Of a stretch of 15,321 nucleotides of DNA, positions 9,111 through 15,321 are shown piece after piece. The notes below the pieces were generated by a model. That model made no database searches. It was not told the origin of the DNA and worked only from the letters and a program-made list of their open reading frames with translations. Numbering within the stretch: the first letter of the stretch is position 1; the number at the start of each line of letters is the position of its first letter. Source of the stretch: Eimeria necatrix (lineage: Eukaryota > Apicomplexa > Conoidasida > Eucoccidiorida > Eimeriidae); assembly GCF_000499385.1 (NCBI RefSeq), contig NW_013654688.1:1-15321 (forward strand), given 5' to 3'. Made by a program: the position numbers and the translations under genes.

Positions 9111-9780
9111 AGCAAACGGGAACAAACCTGAAAGGTGCCAGCCCCCGTGGAGGTAGCGGTGGGGTGTCAGTGAAGAGGGGCAGTGTCGGGTGTACGCGTG
9201 GCTTTCGTAGACGAAGTCGGTTTTGGTCTCGAGGTGTCGGATGGACTTGTACGGCTGCGCGAAACGGCGGAAAGCTCGCAATAAAAGCGAAAAATGGCAT
9301 TTAATTGAACTTAATTTTAAAAATTAAATCATTTTAGATGCAAATAAAACTCAAAAAGCAGCAGATCGCGCAGAACCCGCCTCGCGGCTGAGAGGCTTCG
9401 GTGCAGCATCTGCTGCTGCGCGCTGCAGCTTTACTTCGCGTGTCAGTGACCAAATGCAAACAAATTGAATTAAATTTTATCTTTTTATTTATTTTTATTT
9501 GGCATTTCCCAATTAGTGGCGAAATATAAACGGATTTAACTTCTTCTTTCCGCCGCTGCTGCTGCTGCTGCTGCAGCTGCTGCTGCTGCTGCTGCAGCCC
9601 ACCACTGTGTCCACCAGAGGCCCTATTGCATGCGGAAAAGGAGTTTCTTTTATTCCCGACATCTTTTTGAAGTCCTTTAATGCCATTGCGTCCACTCTTC
9701 CCGGATAATGCACCAAAACCCAGCCAAACTGCTTCTGCGGCAGCGGCTCGCAGTACTTCAAGTGCCGCAGCCGATCCCCT

Positions 9781-9813
<33 letters not shown>

Positions 9814-11776
9814 GCAGCAGCAGCAGCAACGCTGATGCGTGCACGGTGCTTGCGAAAGAAGCTGTCGAGGGTAAGTCGTATTTATTTATTGCATGCAAAT
9901 ATATGCATGTGTTGTGGAGCATTTAAATAAAAGATTGTCTTGTAAATGAAAACAAAAAAACTGCTGCAAAGAGAGCAAACACTTTGATTTTATAAACAGA
10001 TAAGAATTTAAAAACTAAAGATAGTTTTATATTTCATAACAATAACATTCAAATAAGACTTGAACTTAAAGACAAAAGAGGAAATAACATATTTACAATT
10101 AAAAAATAAAAGGAAGTGAAAAGGAGGCGCATGCAAACAAATGGAGATAAACAAAGCGAAAAAGAAATGCTGCAATTATTAAAAGTGCAGAATTGAAATA
10201 CATTTGAAGAGCTGCGGAGAAAAGAACAGCAAGTGGCGAAAAGAAGAAAACAAACAAACAAAAATGAAAAACGCATGCAGACTTGCATGCGCATGCAGAC
10301 TTGCATGCGCATGCAGACTTGCATGCGCATGCAGATTTGCATGCGCATGCAGCTTGCATGCATGCATGCAGAGAGCGCAAAAAAGGGCTTGAGGAGCTGC
10401 TGCGAAGCCGCGAAAGCGGCGCTGCATGCAGCAGCAAAGGCGGCCTCAAGTGGCCCGCAAAGGGGCCTCTGAGAGCAGAAAAAGTGCAGCAAAAAGGCAG
10501 CAAAAAGGCAGCAAAGAGGCAGCAAAAAGGCAGCAAAGAGGCAGCAAAAAGGAGACTTGCCCATGACGATTTCGTCGACGTCGCTGACGAGAATGAGGTC
10601 TTCGTCCTGCAGAAAGCCCGGGGCCAGCCCCGGGCCGCCGCGGGCGTTCAGCCGCGCCAGCAAGTGCAGCAAAGAGTCTCTTTGGAACATTTCATATTCC
10701 CAGCAGAAGTCCTGGTCCGCGAGGAGCCGCTGGCTGCAGCGGCGGGCCAGCGGCAGCGAAGCTGCGAAGGGCTGCACCAAGTGGATTATTTTGTCTTCGA
10801 AAGCTGCAAATCTTTTGCGATTTCGCTCGAAAAAAAGCGGCTTCGAAAACACCCCCAGCGTGTGCTGCGGCGCCTCCGCCACCACGAAGTAGTCCGCCGT
10901 GTGCTGCAGCTCGTGCCACCGGATTTCCAGCAGGTCCAAGTCGTAGCTGCGCGCAAAACCCCAAAATTAAGGACATTTCGAACCCAAAAAGGATAATTTA
11001 AACTCAAAAAAGACTATTTACACTCAAAAAGGATAATTCAAACTCAAAAACGCCGAAATTCCGCAGCTTTCCGCCCTTTTTCCGTTCAGATCCGCAGCTT
11101 TCCCTCCGCGCCGCGGGGTGTACAGACACCCGGCAGTTCAACTTCTTCGCGCGAGCTCCGCAAACGCGCGAAAACTTTTAAATTCAGATTTGACTTTAAC
11201 TTTAATTTAAATTCAGATTTATTTCAACTTGAATTTAAATTCAGATTTACTTCAACTTGAATTCAAATTCAGATTTGACTTCAACTTGAATTTAAATTCA
11301 GATTTACTTCAACTTGAATTTAAATTCAGATTTCCTTCAACTTGAATTTAAATTCAGATTTATTTCAACTTGAATTTAAATTGAAGTTTTTTGCAACTTG
11401 CCCCAAAATCACGGCGTCGACGATTTTCACCGGCTTAGGCCGCGGCTTCCCCGAAAAGAAGCCGCGGTGAACTTCGCGGGCGGCTTCGCAGTAGTCGTCG
11501 ACCAGCACGTAATTGTCGTGCTCTTCAGGAAGAGAATAAAGCCCCGACTCCCCTTTTCCTTGCTTCTCAGCTGCAGCACCTGCTGCAGCACCTGCTGCAG
11601 CACCTGCTGCAGCACCTGCTGCAGCACCTGCTGCTGCATCTGCTGCTGCCCCTGCTGCAGCACCTGCTGCAGCACCTGCTGCTGCGCCTGCTGCAGCACC
11701 TGCGGCATCGCCCGCTGCAGCACTTCCTGCAGCACCTGCCGCAGCAGCACTTCCTGCAGCGCCTGCTGCAGCACCT

Positions 11777-11808
<32 letters not shown>

Positions 11809-12125
11809 GGTGGCGGCTTGCTTGCTGCGGGCCTGCCACTGCTCGCGCTGCAGCGGCTGCACCCAGTAGCTCCTGGGGGCCCCGCAAGAAGGCTCGAGGG
11901 CCGCGGGCGGCTGCAGCTCCAAGTAAGGACTCATGAGGGCCAGCAGGGCGTTGGCGTCTTGGCGAAAAAACTGGTGCATGAAGTGGTCCACTGGTCTCCA
12001 AATGGTCAGCAGCTTCCGCAGGTACTCGGGGAAGTGGTACTGCCACCGCGCGCGGGCCCACCACCGCTGCAGCCGCAGCGGCAGCAGCTGCAGCGCCAGC
12101 TGCAGCGGCGGGCAGCAGCAGCCGC

Positions 12126-12160
<35 letters not shown>

Positions 12161-12837
12161 GGGTCCGGGTCTTTTTCTTCGAAGCCCCAGCAGATCCGCT
12201 GCGGGTCGCCCAGGAAGCGCGAGGGCAGCAGCAGCTGCGTGTGCACGCCCAGGGCCTGCAGCAAGTTTTCTTTTTGCTGCTGCAGTTCGGCGGCGTTTTG
12301 CTGCAGCAGCGGGGGCTGCAGCAGCCCCTTGCTGCGGCACTGGGAGTAAATGAAAGCAGCAGTCAGCATTTCCCGAGTTAAGTCCACTCCGGGGACTTCC
12401 GAAAGGCCAGCAAGTCCAGAAACGAAGTCCGAAGCCTCCAGCTGCTGCGCCTGCTGCTGCAGCAGCAGCTGCTGCGCTGCGCTGCTGCGCGCGAAGCGCT
12501 GCGCCCAGTGTACGTACACCTGGAGCGGCTCCGCGTCGCCCACGGCCTGCAGCGCCGCCCGCAGCTGCTGCTGCTGCTGCAGCAGCTCGCGGGCCTGCTG
12601 CAGCACCAGGGAGGGCGGCCGCAGCAACTCCGGGCTGCTGCAGAGGGCCTCCCCCACTTCGTAGCTGAACAGCCCGTAGCTGCTTTCGAAAAATCTGTTC
12701 TGCAAAGAGTGTCCGAGCGGCGAACTCCAGTGCACCAGCAGCAGCTGCGCCGCGAGGTGTACAGACACCAGAAGCGGCAGGTACAGCAGCGCCCACCGCC
12801 GCCACCGCAGCTGCAGCACTCCCCCCAAGTGCGCCAT
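8082..12837 (-). CDS. GT17-family glycosyltransferase, type II membrane protein, spliced
   Basis: GT17 enzymes (Mgat3-like) add beta-1,4-GlcNAc to glycans in the Golgi. Assembled exons (minus strand): 12837-11402, 10946-10561, 9778-about 9615, 9254-9128, 8619-about 8411, 8153-8082, giving about 797 aa. All joins keep phase. Residues 12-36 form a signal anchor (basic RWRR, then a hydrophobic stretch). Residues 40-460 are a long low-complexity stem with Gln, Ser and Ala/Gly runs. The catalytic region runs from about 470: KIVDAVIL-G-YDLDLLEIRWHEL, a middle YFVVAEA and KPLFF, SDVDEI at about 600-605 (metal/sugar-nucleotide motif), LKYCEPLPQ, GGWH at about 699-702, and MPWVM..NP near the C-terminus. 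This order matches plant and animal GT17 proteins. The segment between LKYCEPLPQ and exon 4 does not resemble the family, so that boundary is the weakest. Sugar specificity cannot be read from sequence. The start context is CAAAATGGCG. Confidence 0.82.
8346..8376. repeat. TTTAGGG array inside GT17 intron 5
   Basis: Four telomere-type units on the plus strand, just downstream of exon 5. They supply the stop codon that would end unspliced translation of exon 5. Confidence 0.92.
8411..8619 (-). other. GT17 gene exon 5, 3' end uncertain
   Basis: The exon enters with two bases that complete Asp with the final G of exon 4. It reads TSYLPYLYAKVPSDDL..., then VAAWKDFRDYRQVGSLCVDA. Similarity to the family is loose here (an aromatic/acidic segment after GWHxS). 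Phase-0 donors exist after DYRQ (GTCGGG), after SLC (GTGGAT) and after AKD (GTGCGG, chosen). Beyond it the frame runs into a CCCTAAA array and stops there, so the array is intronic. Confidence 0.6.
8621..8676. repeat. (CAG)n on the plus strand at the exon 5 acceptor
   Basis: About 17 CAG triplets with one CAA interruption. On the coding strand this is (CTG)n ending in the CAG acceptor of exon 5. Confidence 0.95.
8814..8880. repeat. (TA)n tract in GT17 intron 4
   Basis: TATATA runs with TTTATA interruptions, followed by ATGCATGCATGC-type words at 8884-8912. Confidence 0.9.
8957..9113. repeat. CTG-derived minisatellite (TTGCTGCTGCCTGC type)
   Basis: Units of about 12-15 bp (GCTGCTTGCTGCTGCCT) grade into a pure (CTG)11 tract at about 9078-9110. 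It lies in intron 4 next to its donor. Confidence 0.92.
9128..9254 (-). other. GT17 gene exon 4 (GGWH motif)
   Basis: The acceptor is TTTCGCGCAG/CCGTAC and the donor TTTCAG/GTTTGTTCC. The exon reads PYKSIRHLETKTDFVYESHA... and ends RYLHGGWHLS. GWH is followed by S in the family (GWHCS or GWHLS), a hallmark of GT17. Entry phase is 0 and exit phase 1. A half copy of the GTGTAC motif lies inside (about 9188-9197). Confidence 0.8.
9553..9599. repeat. Two (CTG)n tracts next to the exon 3 donor
   Basis: Six and five CTG triplets separated by CAG, downstream of exon 3 on the coding strand. They are read as Ser codons if exon 3 is not spliced. Confidence 0.9.
9615..9778 (-). other. GT17 gene exon 3 (DRLRHLKYCEPLPQ ...), 3' end uncertain
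   Basis: The exon reads DRLRHLKYCEPLPQKQFGW and goes on to HAIGPL. The first 14 residues fit the family; the rest fits poorly. Three phase-0 GT sites lie close together (exon end at 9615, 9606 or 9603), and earlier ones are possible (after QKQFGW or YPGR). A (CAG)n tract on the coding strand starts just inside the intron. Confidence 0.6.
9780..9829. repeat. (CAG)n on the plus strand at the exon 3 acceptor
   Basis: About 16 triplets with one CGG interruption. On the coding strand this is (CTG)n leading into the CAG/GGGATC acceptor. Confidence 0.93.
10273..10370. repeat. 18-bp tandem array of paired GCATGC sites
   Basis: Five units of GCATGCAGACTTGCATGC (one with ATTTG, one shortened to 17 bp), then ATGCATGCA. 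Each unit is itself an inverted repeat, with arms GCATGCA and TGCATGC. TGCATGC is a known recognition core of ApiAP2 factors in apicomplexans. The array lies within intron 2. Confidence 0.93.
10484..10553. repeat. 11-bp array GGCAGCAAAAA
   Basis: About six units alternating CAAAAAGGCAG and CAAAGAGGCAG, starting a few bases inside the donor of GT17 intron 2. Confidence 0.93.
10561..10946 (-). other. GT17 gene exon 2 (DLDLLEIRWHEL ... SDVDEI)
   Basis: The exon carries the most family-specific sequence: YDLDLLEIRWHELQHTADYF, VVAEAPQHT, KPLFFERNRKRF, KIIHLV, WEYEMFQRD and DEDLILVSDVDEIVM. The DVD of SDVDEI is the expected DxD-type motif. Coding-like GC content ends sharply at the donor, after which an 11-bp repeat starts. 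Confidence 0.9.
10981..11050. repeat. 20-bp array in GT17 intron 1
   Basis: Three and a half units of ACTCAAAAAGGATAATTTAA type, near the acceptor of intron 1. Confidence 0.88.
11117..11130. promoter_or_regulatory. Palindromic motif GGTGTACAGACACC in intron 1
   Basis: An exact copy of the motif at 3169 and 12756. It sits between the two tandem arrays of intron 1. Confidence 0.45.
11180..11400. repeat. 28-bp array forming half of GT17 intron 1
   Basis: About eight units of AATTCAGATTTACTTCAACTTGAATTTA type with few substitutions. On the coding strand each unit starts CAAGTTGAA. The first unit overlaps the GC donor (GCAAGTTGC), so the array looks as if it grew from the splice donor. Confidence 0.93.
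11570..11816. repeat. Coding 15-bp array (GCAGCAGGTGCTGCA) for Ala/Gly
   Basis: Units of CAGCACCTGCTG type run across about 245 bp and then enter pure CAG triplets at 11776-11806. In the exon 1 frame they encode AAGAA-type repeats with occasional Asp or Ser. On the coding strand each unit contains CAGGTG, which resembles a joined acceptor and donor. Confidence 0.93.
12124..12158. repeat. (CTG)n encoding the Ser run of exon 1
   Basis: About 11 CTG triplets, read as consecutive AGC Ser codons in the GT17 stem. Confidence 0.95.
12507..12520. promoter_or_regulatory. Palindromic motif AGTGTACGTACACC inside coding exon 1
   Basis: One mismatch from GGTGTACGTACACC. It is translated as part of VYVHW in the GT17 stem, so protein coding may explain its presence. 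Confidence 0.3.
12756..12769. promoter_or_regulatory. Palindromic motif GGTGTACAGACACC at the start of GT17
   Basis: An exact copy, about 70 bases into the coding region. It encodes VSVHL of the signal anchor. Its position near the start could be regulatory, but coding use is the simpler account. Confidence 0.35.
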
Positions 12838-12889
12838 TTTGAACTCTCCAAGTCCCTCTGAAGCAGTTAGCTGCTGCCAGCGCCCGCGG

Positions 12890-12892
<3 letters not shown>

Positions 12893-12925
<33 letters not shown>

Positions 12926-12926
12926 A
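12893..12926. repeat. (CAG)n in the presumed 5' UTR of GT17
   Basis: About 11 triplets, CAG on the coding strand, ending about 55 bases before the ATG. The placement parallels the tract before the 3337-4518 gene. Confidence 0.9.
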
Positions 12927-13210
12927 GCGCAGCGCGGGAGATCGGGGGCTAGCAGCTTCCATAAGGTGGCCTGCAGCCGCGGCAGCCCCCAGCCCCCAAC
13001 TCTCCGAACTTCCGGATCTTCAGACTCCTAATTGCATTTGAAGACTCTAAAATCCAAAGTCCAGATATTTAAATGGAATTGTCAAAAGTTTACCAATTCT
13101 GACCGCCGCTTCCGCTTTCAAGGCTCTGCTGGGTCTGCGCGAGACGGAGTGGAGTGCCTGGCTCTACAATTGGCCTTCGTCGTCACCCCTCGAGGCTTAA
13201 TCGGGCGAAA

Positions 13211-13262
13211 GACATGAATAATATTAAATATCTTAAGACAGGAATAATATTGAATATCTTAA
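13211..13262. repeat. 26-bp tandem duplication
   Basis: Two adjacent copies differ at two positions. Both contain AATAATATT and end in ATATCTTAA. Confidence 0.93.
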
Positions 13263-13497
13263 GGCCTAAGGCACAGCTGGATAGCGCAGAATCATAAACG
13301 GGAACTCGCGCCGGGCAAAGGGCTGGACGCGAGGCCGGTGCCGCAACTCAGACATTGACCCTTCTATTATTCTGGGTTTCCTGAGCCTTACAATAATATG
13401 AACTCAACTGTACAAGATTGTTTTGTTGTTGAAGTCTTTGATCAATAATATATTGCTTTCATTCAAGTCAGACTTGTCCGAGAATATACGTAGTGAC

Positions 13498-13550
13498 AGT
13501 GTAGTCGCCGACTCACTACACCTGTGCACTACACTGAGTGTACGTACACC
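13498..13550. promoter_or_regulatory. Cluster of GTGTAGT/ACTACAC inverted repeats plus palindrome
   Basis: GTGTAGT pairs with ACTACAC, GTGCAC is palindromic, a second ACTACAC follows, and the cluster ends with AGTGTACGTACACC (13537-13550). The density suggests a binding-site cluster; function is inference. Confidence 0.45.
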
Positions 13551-14049
13551 GCAGCACCGGCGCGGGCTCTCCGTGGAACAACTTCTCCTTGTTCATTTTT
13601 ATTGTTCTTTAGGGTAATTTTCACGATATTTAATTTTAATATTTCATTTTTGCAGTGAAACTGCAAGTCTAGGCCGCGCTTACCCCGCAGTTGAGTCGGT
13701 GGTGGCCTCCGCCAAGGGGGGCGGCGCATGTGCAGCGCTGGACACTACGAGGGGTTGCAGAACTCCTACGAAATACCGGAAAAGATAAATTTAAATGCAA
13801 ATTAAATTTAATTTCGAATTTGATGTTTCAAATCAAAGGCGTTTTTAGTGTGTACAGCCACTTCACGCGCAAGTGGCCCCACAGCTGCAACGCTAGTGCC
13901 CGCCAAAGGTCTTGTGCTCAAAAGGCCATTTGTTCATGGCGCCGCATTTATAAGTGAAATAGCCGCAGCTCACTAAATGCCTCTTAGTGCAAAACTTGCA
14001 TTCAAAGGCCCCTGAGAAAGCAGCCCAGACAAAGTTCCAAACAAAGAGG

Positions 14050-14101
14050 GACCTACATACATATACACATACATATATATATTATACATATATATATATA
14101 C

Positions 14102-14133
<32 letters not shown>

Positions 14134-14260
14134 GTATATATGAATACATATATAGTAAATGAAATGATTTTTAATAGAACAAAGAGGGTCTTATACACAT
14201 ATATACAAACTACACACATATATATAATATGTATATATATACATATATATTCTTAAGAGA
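14050..14260. repeat. (TA)n / CATATA microsatellite blocks
   Basis: Alternating TATATA, CATATA and GTATATA runs with short non-repetitive breaks. No gene. Confidence 0.93.
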
Positions 14261-14640
14261 TAAAATGACTTTTAATGCATTAGATGTTTCATAAGCTTCG
14301 CTAATAAGTCACTTCAGTGGACTAGGCCGAGACTTTTGGGGCAAAAGGAGCAGCAAGCTTTGCTGCAGTTCATTTGTCGCAAATTTAAAAAATAGAAAGC
14401 TTAAAAAAAAGAAATTTAAAATTTAAAAAGACATCTGCAGCAGCCAGTTTGCTGCTGCTGCAGTGCCAAGCAATGAACTCAAAAGACACCCGAAAATGAG
14501 TCTTTTGAATTTGATTTGAAGTGCCAAGTCACCTGCTGTAGTTACACTGCAGACAGCGAAAGTGTTCTGCAAAGAAATCAAATCCAAAATAGAATTCCAA
14601 ATATTCTTTTGCTTCCACACCTTCCGGAAGCTATGTAAAT
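14261..14640. other. Spacer between TA blocks, no gene seen
   Basis: AT-rich sequence of mixed composition with one short (CTG)4-CAG patch at 14450-14463. No frame, RNA or motif that I can support. Confidence 0.5.
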
Positions 14641-15003
14641 ATAAATATAAATCTAGTATATACTTATATATATGTATATATATATACATACATATATGTT
14701 CAATAGATTTATACATATTATAAATATATTATTTTATATATATAAATATAAATACAAATATATTTATATATGTATATATATATATGTACATATAGATATG
14801 TATTTGTATGTACTGTATATGTATATATATATATATATATTCAATAAATATATGTATATTATAAATATATTATTTTATAGATATAGAAATATAAATATAA
14901 CATGTACAGATATATATCCTTACATATATACATACATGTATATATATATATATATTTATATTCAATAGACTTATATATATTATAAATATATTATTTTATA
15001 TAT
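14638..15003. repeat. Compound (TA)n array with a larger repeat of about 140 bp
   Basis: Besides TA runs, the block TTCAATAGATTTATA...TATAAATATATTATTTTATA recurs three times (about 14698, 14840 and 14960). This shows a higher-order tandem unit of roughly 120-145 bp. Confidence 0.85.
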
Positions 15004-15036
15004 TCCAATTATTCGCCCTCTGGGCGCCCGCGATGG

Positions 15037-15050
15037 GGTGTACGGACACC
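15037..15050. promoter_or_regulatory. Palindromic motif GGTGTACGGACACC
   Basis: One base from the exact motif GGTGTACAGACACC. It lies in a small GC-rich island directly after the large TA array. Confidence 0.42.
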
Positions 15051-15248
15051 GTGACAATTAGGAGGAGCAACGGCGGTAAGTGGAGAAGAATTAAAAGTTT
15101 TTAAATTTATTTTTTTTGTTTTTTATTTCTTTTTTAAACTGCAAAGTGCATGCAAGTAATCTTATAGCACTGGGGTCGAAAGAAATGCCAATTGTTCTTG
15201 ACTGTTTTATCTTTCTTTAGTATAATGGATTTAACTCATCAACTCGAA

Positions 15249-15321
15249 TAAATGCATTTATTAAATGCATTTATTAAATGCATTTATTAAATGCATTTAT
15301 TAAATGCATTTAATAAATGCA
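15249..15321. repeat. 13-bp array AAATGCATTTATT, cut by the window end
   Basis: At least four perfect units, each with the palindrome AAATGCATTT, then a shortened copy. The array continues to the last base of the window, so its length is unknown. Confidence 0.93.

Larger units (their letters stand above)
8620..9127 (-). other. GT17 intron 4 with (CAG)n near the donor and (CTG)n at the acceptor
   Basis: On the coding strand the intron begins GTTTGTTCCC. A CAG-rich tract begins within about 15 bases of the donor (9113 down to about 8957). A (CTG)n tract of about 55 bases ends at the acceptor CTGCAG/ACACTTC. Between them lies a TA-rich block. The two tracts are complementary in RNA. Confidence 0.7.
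9779..10560 (-). other. GT17 intron 2, probably GC-AG, ending in a CTG tract
   Basis: The donor G/GCAAGTCTCC joined to the acceptor (CTG)n-CAG/GGGATCGG gives SDVDEIVM-G-DRLRHLKYC. This aligns without gaps to the spacing between SDVDEI and the LxxC segment in plant GT17 proteins. An alternative GT donor two bases inside (10556), joined to an acceptor at 9863-9862, is also in phase. It adds FFRKHRARISV and a run of Ala from the CTG tract. The intron contains an 11-bp array, an 18-bp TGCATGC array and AT-rich DNA. Confidence 0.6.
10947..11401 (-). other. GT17 intron 1, GC-AG type, filled with tandem arrays
   Basis: The donor reads GG/GCAAGTTG and the acceptor TTTTGCGCGCAG/CTACGAC. The only nearby GT (4 bases further in) gives phase 0 and breaks the YDLDLLEIR frame. 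GC-AG introns with the donor GCAAGT are a known minor class in eukaryotes. The intron holds a 28-bp array next to the donor and a 20-bp array next to the acceptor. Confidence 0.65.
11402..12837 (-). other. GT17 gene exon 1 (signal anchor, stem, first catalytic strand)
   Basis: The exon runs from the ATG at 12837 to VDAVILG. Composition: a membrane helix at residues 15-36, then a Gln/Leu-rich stem with ordered islands such as RRWALLYLPLLVS and EYLRKLLTIWRPVDHFMHQF. It also holds a Ser run of 11 (from the tract at 12124-12157) and an Ala/Gly repeat of about 80 residues (11570-11816). The exon end is set by homology. GT17 proteins need one residue between VIL and YDLDLLEI, and using GG at 11403-11402 plus C at 10946 gives Gly with no gap. 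The frame itself stays open to 11365, into intronic repeats. Confidence 0.8.
12930..13960. other. Upstream spacer of the GT17 gene
   Basis: No supported gene. 12940-13020 is GC-rich flank. 13211-13262 is a two-copy 26-bp tandem duplication (GACATGAATAATATTAAATA...). 13498-13550 is a cluster of short inverted repeats ending in the palindrome. 13700-13960 has mixed composition and no convincing frame. Confidence 0.55.

Noticed and set aside
10273..10361. CRISPR-like array
   Set aside because: The units are contiguous with no unique spacers. It is a simple 18-bp tandem repeat in a eukaryotic intron.
10049..10556. Extension of GT17 exon 2 into the following frame (MRMQVC repeats)
   Set aside because: After SDVDEIVMGK the frame reads through an 11-bp array, the TGCATGC array and AT-rich DNA. 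Family similarity resumes only at 9778, so this is intron.
11398..12381. Plus-strand 327-residue frame opposite GT17 exon 1
   Set aside because: It is made of Cys/Ser/Thr and Arg/Leu runs from the antisense of triplet repeats. The opposite strand carries clear GT17 sequence.
14672..14968. Frames within the TA-rich block (Tyr/Ile repeats)
   Set aside because: They are translations of a microsatellite.

Overview
The window looks like nuclear DNA of a coccidian apicomplexan, most likely Eimeria. Four things support this. CAG/CTG triplet tracts run through coding and non-coding DNA and encode Ala, Ser and Gln homopolymers. Interstitial TTTAGGG-type arrays occur in both orientations. Coding blocks are GC-rich and separated by AT-rich spacers with long (TA)n tracts. 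The start contexts (CAAAATGG) match the consensus known from coccidia. No bacterial, viral or mobile-element gene is recognisable. The species assignment is inference.

Layout. 1-872 holds degenerate TTTAGGG arrays around a possible small minus-strand ORF (272-640). 871-1116 is a possible 81-residue minus-strand gene whose stop codon abuts a telomere-like array. 1117-3330 is non-coding: AT-rich, with CTG tracts, a large (TA)n tract and several copies of a palindrome (GGTGTACGTACACC type). 3337-4518 is an intronless minus-strand gene for a single-pass membrane protein of unknown function. 4519-7690 is mostly non-coding, with a long impure CTG block, an array of about 82 bp units and an 11-bp T-rich array (minus strand). 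8082-12837, possibly extending to 7714, is the main gene: a spliced minus-strand glycosyltransferase family 17 (GT17) protein. 12838-15321 is upstream DNA with no convincing gene, containing palindrome copies, (TA)n blocks and a 13-bp array cut by the window end.

The GT17 gene was assembled by matching reading phases. Exon 1 carries a signal anchor, a long low-complexity stem and the first strand of the catalytic domain. Exon 2 carries the LLEIRWHEL start motif and the SDVDEI metal/nucleotide-sugar motif. Exon 4 carries GGWH, and exon 6 a C-terminal MPWVM..NP motif. Introns 1 and 2 fit the family best when their donors are GC (GCAAGT) instead of GT. The introns are packed with tandem arrays. 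Intron 4 has (CAG)n just inside its donor and (CTG)n just inside its acceptor, so its two ends could pair in the RNA.

All supported genes lie on the minus strand. Exon joins, splice choices and family assignment come from reading the sequence alone; transcript data would be decisive.
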